This document shows positions 8,330-15,907 of a stretch of DNA of 64,000 nucleotides, in pieces; the first letter of the stretch is position 1, and each line of letters begins with the position of its first letter. The position numbers and the translations under genes are program-made. The DNA comes from Mucilaginibacter sp. PPCGB 2223 (lineage in GTDB: Bacteria; Bacteroidota; Bacteroidia; Sphingobacteriales; Sphingobacteriaceae). Below the pieces are notes generated by a model that made no database searches, was not told the origin of the DNA, and saw only the letters and a program-made list of their open reading frames with translations. The stretch lies in assembly GCF_001705515.1 (NCBI RefSeq), contig NZ_MDJS01000002.1, positions 496,001 through 560,000 of the forward strand, read 5' to 3'.

Positions 8330-9874
8330 ATGAAAAAGTATAGTAAGTATATAGTTATTTGTGCGATAGGCGGTACTTTATTCACCGCCTGTAAAAAGAG
8401 CTTTCTGGATATCACACCTAAAGGCACGAACCTCGAAGCAAACTATTACCAGAATGCTACCCAGGCATTTAATGGCCTTGTTGCCGTGTATGATGTTGTT
8501 GGCTGGCAGGGCGGAGGTTTCGTAACTAAAGAGAATGCCATGGATGCCGGTAGCGACGACCATGTTGCCGGCGGTGGTAACGCAACCGACATCAGCGACC
8601 TGCAGGTGTTTTCGAATTACACACTCACACCTGCCGCCGGCCCGCAGGGCGAATTGTGGAAAGCGGGTTACTCGGGCGTTTTCCGCGCTAATGTACTGTT
8701 AGGCAAACTGCCTGCCGTACCGATGGATGATAACCTGAGAAAGCGCTTTATTGCCGAATGCAAAGGGTTACGCGCCTATTTCTATTTCGACCTGGTGCGT
8801 TTGTTCAAAAACGTTCCGCTCATCACATCCACTGTTCCGGCCGACCAGATCGATAATGTTGAGCAAGCTGCACCAAGCGCCGTTTATGCGCAGATAGAGC
8901 AGGACCTGAAAGACGCCATTGGCGAATCTAACCTGCCTAACACCGTTAATGTAAGTACCGATGGCGGCCGTTTAACCCAGGGCGCTTTGCATGCACTGTT
9001 AGGCAAGGTTTACCTGTACGAGCAAAAATGGACCCAGGCTGCTGCCGAACTGGCTATAGTTAACGGCACGCCGGGCCAGCTGAACGCAACCTATGGGTAT
9101 AAATTGCTGGCAAAATTCGGCGACCTGTGGAACGTGAACAACAAATTCAACAGCGAATCGATACTCGAGGTGGCGCATACTTCGCAATCTGCAGGTAACT
9201 GGGGCTGCATAGCTTGTACCGAAGGTAACGTGTTGAATATTATGACCGGCCCGCGCGGTTACACAACAAAAGTTGCAGGCGCGCCCGACTATGTTTCGGG
9301 GTACAGCTTCCTGCCTTTTACAGCAGAGTTTTTCAACACCATCCATTTTGATCCGCGCAACAAACCAACCGTTGCCAACCTGGATAGTTTAAAGGCTAAC
9401 GGCATTGCCGATTATACGCCTGGTTATATGAATACCGGCTTCTTTCTGGAAAAATTCATCGGCCGGGTATCAAACAAATCAACCGGCGCGGGCAACTTCG
9501 AACTTAACTTCCCGCAGGATATTTATGAGATCCGTTTAGCCGATACTTACCTGATGGAAGCAGAAGCCCTGATACGCGGCGGCGGCGACCTGGTGCGCGC
9601 CGCAGCGTTAATGACCGCCGTGCACAGCCGCGCTTACGGCGATGGCTTAACCCACCCGCTGCCTGCAACCTTTGCAGCGCTTAAGCTGGAACGCCGCCTG
9701 GAACTGGCCGGCGAAGGACACCGCTGGTTCGATCTGGTGCGCTGGGGCGATGCACCGACAGTGCTCGGCCCGCGTGGCTTTGTGGCCGGCAAAAACGAAA
9801 TATTGCCCGTGCCGCTTAACGAGTTAAGCAATACCAAAATTAAACAGAGTAAAGAGTGGGGCGGTACCCTTTAA
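8330..9874 (+). CDS. susD: SusD/RagB-type surface glycan-binding lipoprotein
   Basis: A 514-residue lipoprotein with a lipobox ending at Cys21 (LFTAC), so it is lipid-anchored at the outer membrane. The N-terminal region (KKSFLDITPKGTN) and the TPR-like helical core (LRAYFYFDLVRLF, LHALLGKVYLYEQKW) are typical of SusD. The C-terminal region carries the family's RRLELAGEGHRWFDLVRWG segment. It caps the SusC barrel and hands oligosaccharides to it. It lies in the same operon, 14 bp after susC and 28 bp before the PKD lipoprotein. Substrate specificity is inferred only from the neighbouring hydrolases. Confidence 0.95.
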   Translation: MKKYSKYIVICAIGGTLFTACKKSFLDITPKGTNLEANYYQNATQAFNGLVAVYDVVGWQGGGFVTKENAMDAGSDDHVAGGGNATDISDLQVFSNYTLTPAAGPQGELWKAGYSGVFRANVLLGKLPAVPMDDNLRKRFIAECKGLRAYFYFDLVRLFKNVPLITSTVPADQIDNVEQAAPSAVYAQIEQDLKDAIGESNLPNTVNVSTDGGRLTQGALHALLGKVYLYEQKWTQAAAELAIVNGTPGQLNATYGYKLLAKFGDLWNVNNKFNSESILEVAHTSQSAGNWGCIACTEGNVLNIMTGPRGYTTKVAGAPDYVSGYSFLPFTAEFFNTIHFDPRNKPTVANLDSLKANGIADYTPGYMNTGFFLEKFIGRVSNKSTGAGNFELNFPQDIYEIRLADTYLMEAEALIRGGGDLVRAAALMTAVHSRAYGDGLTHPLPATFAALKLERRLELAGEGHRWFDLVRWGDAPTVLGPRGFVAGKNEILPVPLNELSNTKIKQSKEWGGTL

Positions 9875-9902
9875 TCATTAACTATAGCAGACATTAAAGA
9901 TC

Positions 9903-10769
9903 ATGAAATTAAAACTGATAAAAGTATGCTCCGTAGCTTTCGCTTTGCTGGGCATAGCCTTATACGAAGGTTGCAAACCCGAAACCTTTGGTAACGGCAA
10001 CGGCATTACCTCAAATGGTTTAACGGCGTCTTTCACCGTAACGCCGGTATCGGGCAAAAACAATTATTACGTATTAAAAGCAAACGAAAGCGGCTTGCTC
10101 GCGCTTAAATGGGATTTAGGCGATGGCGGCGGCTCAAATATCAGCAAAGCTATCGATACGGTGTTCTACCCCGATGCAGGCTCATACAATGTGGTACTTA
10201 CCGCCATAGGCGTTGGCGGCGCAACGGCTACGGCATCGCAAACCATCAACGTTGCCACATCCGACCCTAACTCTGGCAACCTGGTTTTGGGTGGTAAATT
10301 CACCAGCGCTGCCGACGATGCCAAATGGATACATTTTGTAGTAGGCCCCGGCAACAACATGGTGATCAATACCAGCAAAAGCGTAATGACATCCAATCAA
10401 ACCGGTTATAACGCGGGCGCTATCGCGCAGGCTTTAACGCTAACGGCGGGCAAAAAGTATGCTGTTGATATGGTGGTATCGGGCAGCGGCATGACCGATA
10501 GCTGGTTTGAGGTTTGGGTGGATACCAAAGCGCCGGTTAACGGGCAGGATTATAATACCGGGCAAAAAATTATGTCGCTTAACACCTGGTCGGGTTGTGG
10601 TGGTAATGCTTTCAACGGTAAATTATCAACCTTAAACTGCGCGGGCAATGGTAACCCATTCACCGTACCAACTACCGGTACTTATTACCTGGTCATTAAA
10701 AATGGCGGCAGTAATACCGGCGTTACCGGGGTATCGTTCACCAACGTAACATTGCGTGGCGTTCAATAA
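9903..10769 (+). CDS. PKD-domain surface lipoprotein, probable surface glycan-binding protein
   Basis: A 288-residue exported protein with a likely lipid-modified Cys24. A PKD-like beta-sandwich spans about residues 40-115 (LKWDLGDGGG, YPDAGSYNVVLTA). A second beta-rich domain follows from about 125 to the end (KYAVDMVVSGSGMTDSWFEVWVDT, then FTVPTTGTYYLVIKNGGS), which resembles carbohydrate-binding-module jelly rolls. Proteins at this position, after susD and before the hydrolases, commonly serve as surface glycan-binding proteins. It ends just before a strong hairpin that may separate high-level susCD transcripts from the enzyme genes. Confidence 0.72.
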   Translation: MKLKLIKVCSVAFALLGIALYEGCKPETFGNGNGITSNGLTASFTVTPVSGKNNYYVLKANESGLLALKWDLGDGGGSNISKAIDTVFYPDAGSYNVVLTAIGVGGATATASQTINVATSDPNSGNLVLGGKFTSAADDAKWIHFVVGPGNNMVINTSKSVMTSNQTGYNAGAIAQALTLTAGKKYAVDMVVSGSGMTDSWFEVWVDTKAPVNGQDYNTGQKIMSLNTWSGCGGNAFNGKLSTLNCAGNGNPFTVPTTGTYYLVIKNGGSNTGVTGVSFTNVTLRGVQ

Positions 10770-10782
10770 AAATAATTATGCT

Positions 10783-10815
10783 AACAACCGGCGGGCATGT
10801 CCGCCGGTTGTTTCT
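10783..10815 (+). terminator. 12-bp perfect hairpin after the PKD lipoprotein gene
   Basis: AACAACCGGCGG and CCGCCGGTTGTT form a perfect 12-bp stem with a 6-nt loop, followed by TCT and A-rich sequence. The T-run is short, so it may be a partial terminator that lowers expression of the downstream enzymes relative to susCD, or an mRNA-stabilising stem. Confidence 0.6.
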
Positions 10816-10830
10816 AAAAAAGTCACACCC

Positions 10831-11679
10831 ATGAAAAAGATGCATTTTTTAATATACCCTTTGCTGCTGGCAAGCATGGCCTGTTCGAAAAAATCGGGCG
10901 ACGGCGACCTGGCGCCTTTTGTACCCATCACTCAACCGCCCAAGACCTATACTTTCGATACCAATGTCACCTGGTCGGACGAGTTCAGCACCGATGGCGC
11001 TCCCGATGTAACCAAATGGCAATATGATACCGGTGGCGGCGGCTGGGGAAATAACGAACTGGAATATTATACCAATACTACCAACAACGCCTTTGTAAAA
11101 AACGGCATACTTAACATCGTTGCCAAAAAAGAGAGCATGGGCGGTATGAACTATACTTCGGCACGCATGGCGTCAAAATTCAGTAACACCATGCTTTATG
11201 GCCGTATCGAAGTTAAAGCACAATTACCGGCGGGCAAAGGCAACTGGCCTGCGATCTGGATGTTACCTAACGATTATGCTTACGGCGGCTGGCCAAACTC
11301 GGGCGAGATCGATATTATGGAACAGGTTGGTTACGACCCGAACAACGTGCATTTCAGCATACACGACCAGGTGAATAACGGCGGCAACTCCAAAACCAGC
11401 ACCTATAATATCCCGACATCGAATACCGCGTTCCACCTGTACCGGGTCGACTGGACACCCGACGGCATTAAAGGTTATTACGACGATACCCTGGTGTTTA
11501 CTTATTTAAACGATGGCAAGCAATCGTCGGCTACCTGGCCTTTTGATAAACCATTCCATGTAATGCTTAACCTGGCTATCGGCGGCAACTGGGGCGGTTT
11601 ACAGGGTGTAGACGACACCGCTTTTCCCGAAACGATGCAGATAGATTATGTGCGTTTTTATAAAATGATCACCAACTGA
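10831..11679 (+). CDS. GH16 family beta-glucanase (laminarinase-like), lipoprotein
   Basis: A 282-residue secreted hydrolase with a lipobox ending at Cys18 (LASMAC). The GH16 catalytic signature GEIDIME places the nucleophile at Glu159 and the acid/base at Glu164; the ExDxxE form is that of the laminarinase/endo-beta-1,3-glucanase branch. Other conserved segments are WSDEFSTDG at the start, NWPAIWMLP before the active site and LNLAIGGNWGG near the end. It probably cuts beta-1,3-glucan at the cell surface. The frame is open upstream, but the extra codons overlap the hairpin, so the ATG with the signal peptide is used. Confidence 0.93.
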   Translation: MKKMHFLIYPLLLASMACSKKSGDGDLAPFVPITQPPKTYTFDTNVTWSDEFSTDGAPDVTKWQYDTGGGGWGNNELEYYTNTTNNAFVKNGILNIVAKKESMGGMNYTSARMASKFSNTMLYGRIEVKAQLPAGKGNWPAIWMLPNDYAYGGWPNSGEIDIMEQVGYDPNNVHFSIHDQVNNGGNSKTSTYNIPTSNTAFHLYRVDWTPDGIKGYYDDTLVFTYLNDGKQSSATWPFDKPFHVMLNLAIGGNWGGLQGVDDTAFPETMQIDYVRFYKMITN

Positions 11680-11758
11680 TATCCTAATCCTGCTTAACGA
11701 TCTTAAAAAGGCTGTTTTGAGATAGCCCTAACCAGCTATTTGCCAAAATTTTAAACCG

Positions 11759-13222
11759 ATGAAAAATACAAAACGATATATTTACCCTTTGCTGCTTTCG
11801 GGTTTACTGGCACTGGGCGCGGCCTGCACAAAAAAATCATCAAACGGTGGCGATGACGGCGGGGGTACTACCCCGGTTACTCCTCCGCCCGTAACCCCGG
11901 TTAAAACCGATGTCAATATGTGGCTCACCCAGGCCGATCAGTCGCAACTGCTCAAAAAACAAAACGTTTCCCTGTTATTTGCATCCGGAACCAATTCCAA
12001 TACCACCATCAATGTAGATACCACGCAAACTTATCAAACCATCGATGGCTTTGGGTTCGCGCTCACGGGCGGCAGCGCCTATTTACTGAATAGTTTGGAT
12101 GCGACCCATAAAACCGCCTTATTGAATGAGCTTTTTGCTACGGATAGCGCACACATTGGTATCAGCTACCTGCGGATAACCATCGGGGCATCGGATATGA
12201 GCGCCGCTACATTTAGTTACGATGATGTGCCCGGCGATGTGAGTTTATCGAACTTCAGCCTCGATAAAGAAAAAGCCGACCTTATCCCCATCCTGCAAAA
12301 GATCATCGCTATCAACCCCAACATTAAAATACTGGCCTGCCCCTGGAGCGCACCGGCCTGGATGAAAGATAATAACAACTTTTATGGCGGCAGCCTGCAG
12401 GCGCAATATTATGGTGCCTACGCCAACTACTTTGTAAAATACATCCAGGGGATGAAAGCCAATGGCATAACCATCGACGCCGTTACCCCGCAAAACGAAC
12501 CCCTAAACGCTTACAATAACCCGGCTATGCTGATGGTAGCTGCCGATGAGGCAAATTTTATCAAAAACAACCTCGGCCCGGCTTTTAAAGCGGCTAATAT
12601 TACTACCAAGATCATCTGTTACGATCATAATGCGGACCACCCCGAATACGCAACGACCATCCTGGGCGATGCTGCTGCCAATCCTTATGTGGATGGTTCG
12701 GCCTTTCACCTTTACGGGGGATCAGTCAACTCCATCGGGCCGGTGCATAACGCTTACCCTAACAAAAACCTGTATTTTACGGAGCAGGCCACTTTTGGCG
12801 GCGGTAATTTCGGCGGCGACCTGGCCTGGCATATCAGCAACCTGATCGTGGGCGCTATCCGCAACTGGTGCCGTAATGTGCTGGAGTGGAACCTGGCCTC
12901 CGACCCGAACTACGGCCCGCATACATCGGGCGGCTGCTCAACCTGCTTAGGCGCGGTAACCATCGGCGGAGCTAATGTTACCCGCAATGTATCGTATTAC
13001 ATTATTGCCCATGCGTCCAAGTTTGTTCGTCCGGGTGCTGTGCGCATTGCATCCGATCAGCAGAACACCCTGCTTAACGTAGCCTTTAAAAACACGGATG
13101 GCAGTAAAGTGCTGATCGTGCTGAACACCAGCGCCTCGGCACAGCAATTCAACGTTGGCTTCAACTCAAAAATAGTAAGCACATCGTTGCCGGGCGGCGC
13201 AGTGGCTACCTATATTTGGTAA
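11759..13222 (+). CDS. GH30 family glycoside hydrolase, lipoprotein
   Basis: A 487-residue protein with a lipobox ending at Cys23 (LGAAC), a Gly/Thr/Pro-rich linker to about residue 50, then a GH30 (beta/alpha)8 barrel with its beta-sandwich. The acid/base is Glu247 (PQNEP) and the nucleophile Glu342 (YFTEQ). The opening TIDGFGFALTGGSAYLL and the CPWSAPAWMK segment are GH30 hallmarks. Together with the second GH30 gene it points to beta-1,6-linked glucan or glucosyl side chains. It differs clearly from the second GH30 and is probably of another subfamily; exact specificity cannot be read from the sequence. Confidence 0.92.
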   Translation: MKNTKRYIYPLLLSGLLALGAACTKKSSNGGDDGGGTTPVTPPPVTPVKTDVNMWLTQADQSQLLKKQNVSLLFASGTNSNTTINVDTTQTYQTIDGFGFALTGGSAYLLNSLDATHKTALLNELFATDSAHIGISYLRITIGASDMSAATFSYDDVPGDVSLSNFSLDKEKADLIPILQKIIAINPNIKILACPWSAPAWMKDNNNFYGGSLQAQYYGAYANYFVKYIQGMKANGITIDAVTPQNEPLNAYNNPAMLMVAADEANFIKNNLGPAFKAANITTKIICYDHNADHPEYATTILGDAAANPYVDGSAFHLYGGSVNSIGPVHNAYPNKNLYFTEQATFGGGNFGGDLAWHISNLIVGAIRNWCRNVLEWNLASDPNYGPHTSGGCSTCLGAVTIGGANVTRNVSYYIIAHASKFVRPGAVRIASDQQNTLLNVAFKNTDGSKVLIVLNTSASAQQFNVGFNSKIVSTSLPGGAVATYIW

Positions 13223-13242
13223 ACACATACAGGTTATTATTG

Positions 13243-14469
13243 ATGATCCCCAATAAAAAAACATCGATCGTTTTTTTGATAGCGCTTTTACCCATTGCCG
13301 CCTGTCTTACCCGGTGCCTTTATCAAAGCAAAGCGCAGGATCCGCGCGGCAGGGCCTATGCCGGGTCGGCAAGCTGCATGCAATGTCATAAGGATGTGTA
13401 TTCATCGTACCTGCACACGGCGCACATGCAAACCTCAAAACCCGCCGGCAGCGAAACGGTGCATGGCAGTTTTGCAGCGGGGCAAAACACGTTCGACTTT
13501 GGTACCGGGCAAAAAATGGTAATGGAAAAACGCGACAGCGGCTTGTACCAAACCGGTTATGTAAACGGCCGGCAGATTGAAACCGAACGCTTTGATATAG
13601 CCATTGGCGGTATAAAAGCCGAAACCTACCTGTACTGGAAAGGCAATAAATTGTTCGAGTTGCCGATGTCGTACTTTAAAAGCCTGCACGGGTGGACAAA
13701 CAGCCCCGGCTATGCCAAGGGCATCATCAATTTCGACCGGCCGATCGTTACCCGTTGCCTGGAGTGCCATACCTCGTACATTTACGCATTGCCGCAGCAA
13801 TCGGCCATCAGGCAGCAGCCCGAATTCGAAAAAAACAGCCTGATATACGGCATAGACTGTGAACGCTGCCACGGCCCTGCGGCACAACATGTGGAGTTTC
13901 ACCTGGCTAACCCGGCCGAAAAGAAGACGCATTTTATGGTGAGCTATAAATCGCTTACGCGCGATCAGAAACTGAATACCTGTGCCGTTTGCCATTCGGG
14001 CAACCGCGATCAATTCGAGATATCGACCTTTAACTTTAAACCCGGCGATACGCTGGAAAACTTTAAGGTGCACGATTATTTCCCGCAAAAGCTCAACCTT
14101 GCCGACCTCGACGTGCACGGCAATCAAAACGGCCTGTTAAGCGCCAGCAAATGTTTTTTAATGAGCAATATGGATTGCATGACCTGCCATAACGCCCACA
14201 ATACCGATCGCGGCAACCTGGCTATGTATTCGCAAAAATGCATCAACTGCCATAACGCCGCTAACCATAATGCCTGCACGCAAAAAATGGGAGCCGCCAC
14301 TAAAACAAACTGTATCGACTGCCACATGCCTGAGCAGGCATCGGGCGCCATCGCAGTACAAACAGCCACCGAACGCAATACTACGCCCTACCAGGTACGC
14401 ACGCACCGCATTGCGGTCTATCCTGAGCAACCTCAAAAAATTATGGACTATCTTAAAAACATCAAATGA
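13243..14469 (+). CDS. heptahaem c-type cytochrome, probable lipoprotein
   Basis: A 408-residue exported protein with seven CxxCH haem c-binding motifs: CMQCH, CLECH, CERCH, CAVCH, CMTCH, CINCH and CIDCH. The N-terminus has a hydrophobic segment ending IAAC (Cys21), so it may be lipid-anchored. The motif spacing resembles the cytochrome c554/doubled-CXXCH group of electron carriers. The first ATG with a signal sequence is chosen; the frame opens nine codons earlier, inside the end of the GH30 gene. The stop overlaps the start of the next GH30 gene (ATGA), so it belongs to the glucan operon. A multihaem cytochrome in a glycan locus is unexpected. It might accept electrons from a sugar-oxidising enzyme, but no such enzyme is in this operon. 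Confidence 0.9.
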   Translation: MIPNKKTSIVFLIALLPIAACLTRCLYQSKAQDPRGRAYAGSASCMQCHKDVYSSYLHTAHMQTSKPAGSETVHGSFAAGQNTFDFGTGQKMVMEKRDSGLYQTGYVNGRQIETERFDIAIGGIKAETYLYWKGNKLFELPMSYFKSLHGWTNSPGYAKGIINFDRPIVTRCLECHTSYIYALPQQSAIRQQPEFEKNSLIYGIDCERCHGPAAQHVEFHLANPAEKKTHFMVSYKSLTRDQKLNTCAVCHSGNRDQFEISTFNFKPGDTLENFKVHDYFPQKLNLADLDVHGNQNGLLSASKCFLMSNMDCMTCHNAHNTDRGNLAMYSQKCINCHNAANHNACTQKMGAATKTNCIDCHMPEQASGAIAVQTATERNTTPYQVRTHRIAVYPEQPQKIMDYLKNIK

Positions 14470-15890
14470 AAAAATACCTGATATTATCGCTGGCTATCGG
14501 CTGCTTTTTGCAGGCACAGGCGCAGCATCACAAAGTAACTGTATATGTTAGTGCCAGGGGAACAGATCATCGGCTGTCAAAAACCGAAACGCTCGATCTT
14601 TCGGCAAAGGGGCAAACCGTGGAAACCGAAGTGGCCATCTTTGTCGATCCCAACAAAAAATTCCAAACCCTGATCGGCATTGGCGGCGCTTTAACCGATG
14701 CTGCTGCCGAAACTTTTTACAAGCTGCCTGCAGATAAACAGAAAGAGTTTCTGACTGCCTATTATGACACCGATAAAGGCATAGGTTACACCTGGGGCCG
14801 TACCAATATGCAAAGCTGCGATTTTTCGAGCGATATGTACAGCTATGTGCAACCCGGTGATAAGGATTTGAAAACTTTCGATATCAGTCACGATAAAAAA
14901 TACCGTATCCCTTTTATCAAAGCGGTGGATGCAGTTACCGGCGGCAAACTTAAATTGTTCATTAGCCCATGGAGCCCGCCTGCATTTATGAAAACCAACA
15001 ACGATGTGCTGCATGGCGGTAAGTTGCTGCCTGAGTACGACCAAAGCTGGGCTACCTTTTTCACCAAATACATCAAAGCATACGAAAAGGAAGGCATCAA
15101 AATATTTGGTTTGACTGTACAGAACGAACCTATGGCCACCCAAAAATGGGAAAGCTGCATTTTCACCGCTACCGAAGAGCGCGACTTTGTGAAGAATTAT
15201 TTAGGTCCGACTTTACAAAAAGCAGGCCTGGCCGATAAAAAACTCATGGTTTGGGATCATAACCGCGATCTGGTTTACGATCGCGCGAGCACCATATTGG
15301 AAGACCCTGCCGCCGCCAAATACGTTTGGGGTGTAGGCTACCACTGGTACGAAACCTGGACAGGCGCCGGCATGGCTTTCGAAAATACCCGCCGCGTGGC
15401 CGAAGCCTTCCCCGGCAAGCACCTGGTATTTACCGAAGGCTGCGCCGAGAGTTTCAATATGGACAGGGTGAACGAATGGAGCCTGGGCGAAAAATATGGG
15501 TATTCCATGATCAACGATCTCAACATCGGCACCGTAGCCTGGACGGACTGGAACGTGCTGCTCGACGAAAAAGGCGGCCCTAACCACGTAGGCAACTACT
15601 GTTTCTCGCCTATTATTGCCGATACGCGCAACGGCAGTTTGATTTACACCAGCGAGTATTACTACATCGGGCATCTATCCAAATACATCCGTCCCGGCGC
15701 AAAAAGGATAGCCGTTTCGGCCAGCAGGGACAAGTTGCTGACCACCGCTTTCCAAAACCCCGATGGTAAAATTGCCGTAGTGGTAATGAACAGCGGCGAT
15801 GCCGCCATCCCTTATTCATTACTGATCAAAGGCCAGGGTGCAGCAATAACAGCTTTACCACATTCAATCGCTACCTTAGTAATCGACTGA
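14466..15890 (+). CDS. GH30 family glycoside hydrolase (beta-1,6-glucanase/glucosylceramidase-like)
   Basis: A 474-residue secreted enzyme with a plain signal peptide (cleavage near QAQAQ, residue 20). Catalytic residues are Glu221 (TVQNEP, acid/base) and Glu324 (FTEG, nucleophile). Segments QTLIGIGGALTDAAAETFY, SPWSPPAFMKTNN and VAWTDWNVLLDEKGGPNH are strongly GH30 and close to the beta-1,6-glucanase/glucosylceramidase branch. It overlaps the cytochrome gene by 4 nt and precedes the GH3 gene by 17 bp. In related Bacteroidota a GH30 with GH3 and SusCD acts on beta-1,6-glucan (pustulan-type), which supports the same role here. Confidence 0.94.
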   Translation: MKKYLILSLAIGCFLQAQAQHHKVTVYVSARGTDHRLSKTETLDLSAKGQTVETEVAIFVDPNKKFQTLIGIGGALTDAAAETFYKLPADKQKEFLTAYYDTDKGIGYTWGRTNMQSCDFSSDMYSYVQPGDKDLKTFDISHDKKYRIPFIKAVDAVTGGKLKLFISPWSPPAFMKTNNDVLHGGKLLPEYDQSWATFFTKYIKAYEKEGIKIFGLTVQNEPMATQKWESCIFTATEERDFVKNYLGPTLQKAGLADKKLMVWDHNRDLVYDRASTILEDPAAAKYVWGVGYHWYETWTGAGMAFENTRRVAEAFPGKHLVFTEGCAESFNMDRVNEWSLGEKYGYSMINDLNIGTVAWTDWNVLLDEKGGPNHVGNYCFSPIIADTRNGSLIYTSEYYYIGHLSKYIRPGAKRIAVSASRDKLLTTAFQNPDGKIAVVVMNSGDAAIPYSLLIKGQGAAITALPHSIATLVID

Positions 15891-15907
15891 TAACCACACA
15901 CAAACCT

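Noticed and set aside
13435..14127. 230-codon minus-strand open frame opposite the multihaem cytochrome
   Set aside because: The plus-strand frame has seven CxxCH motifs and operon overlaps. The minus frame has no recognisable features.
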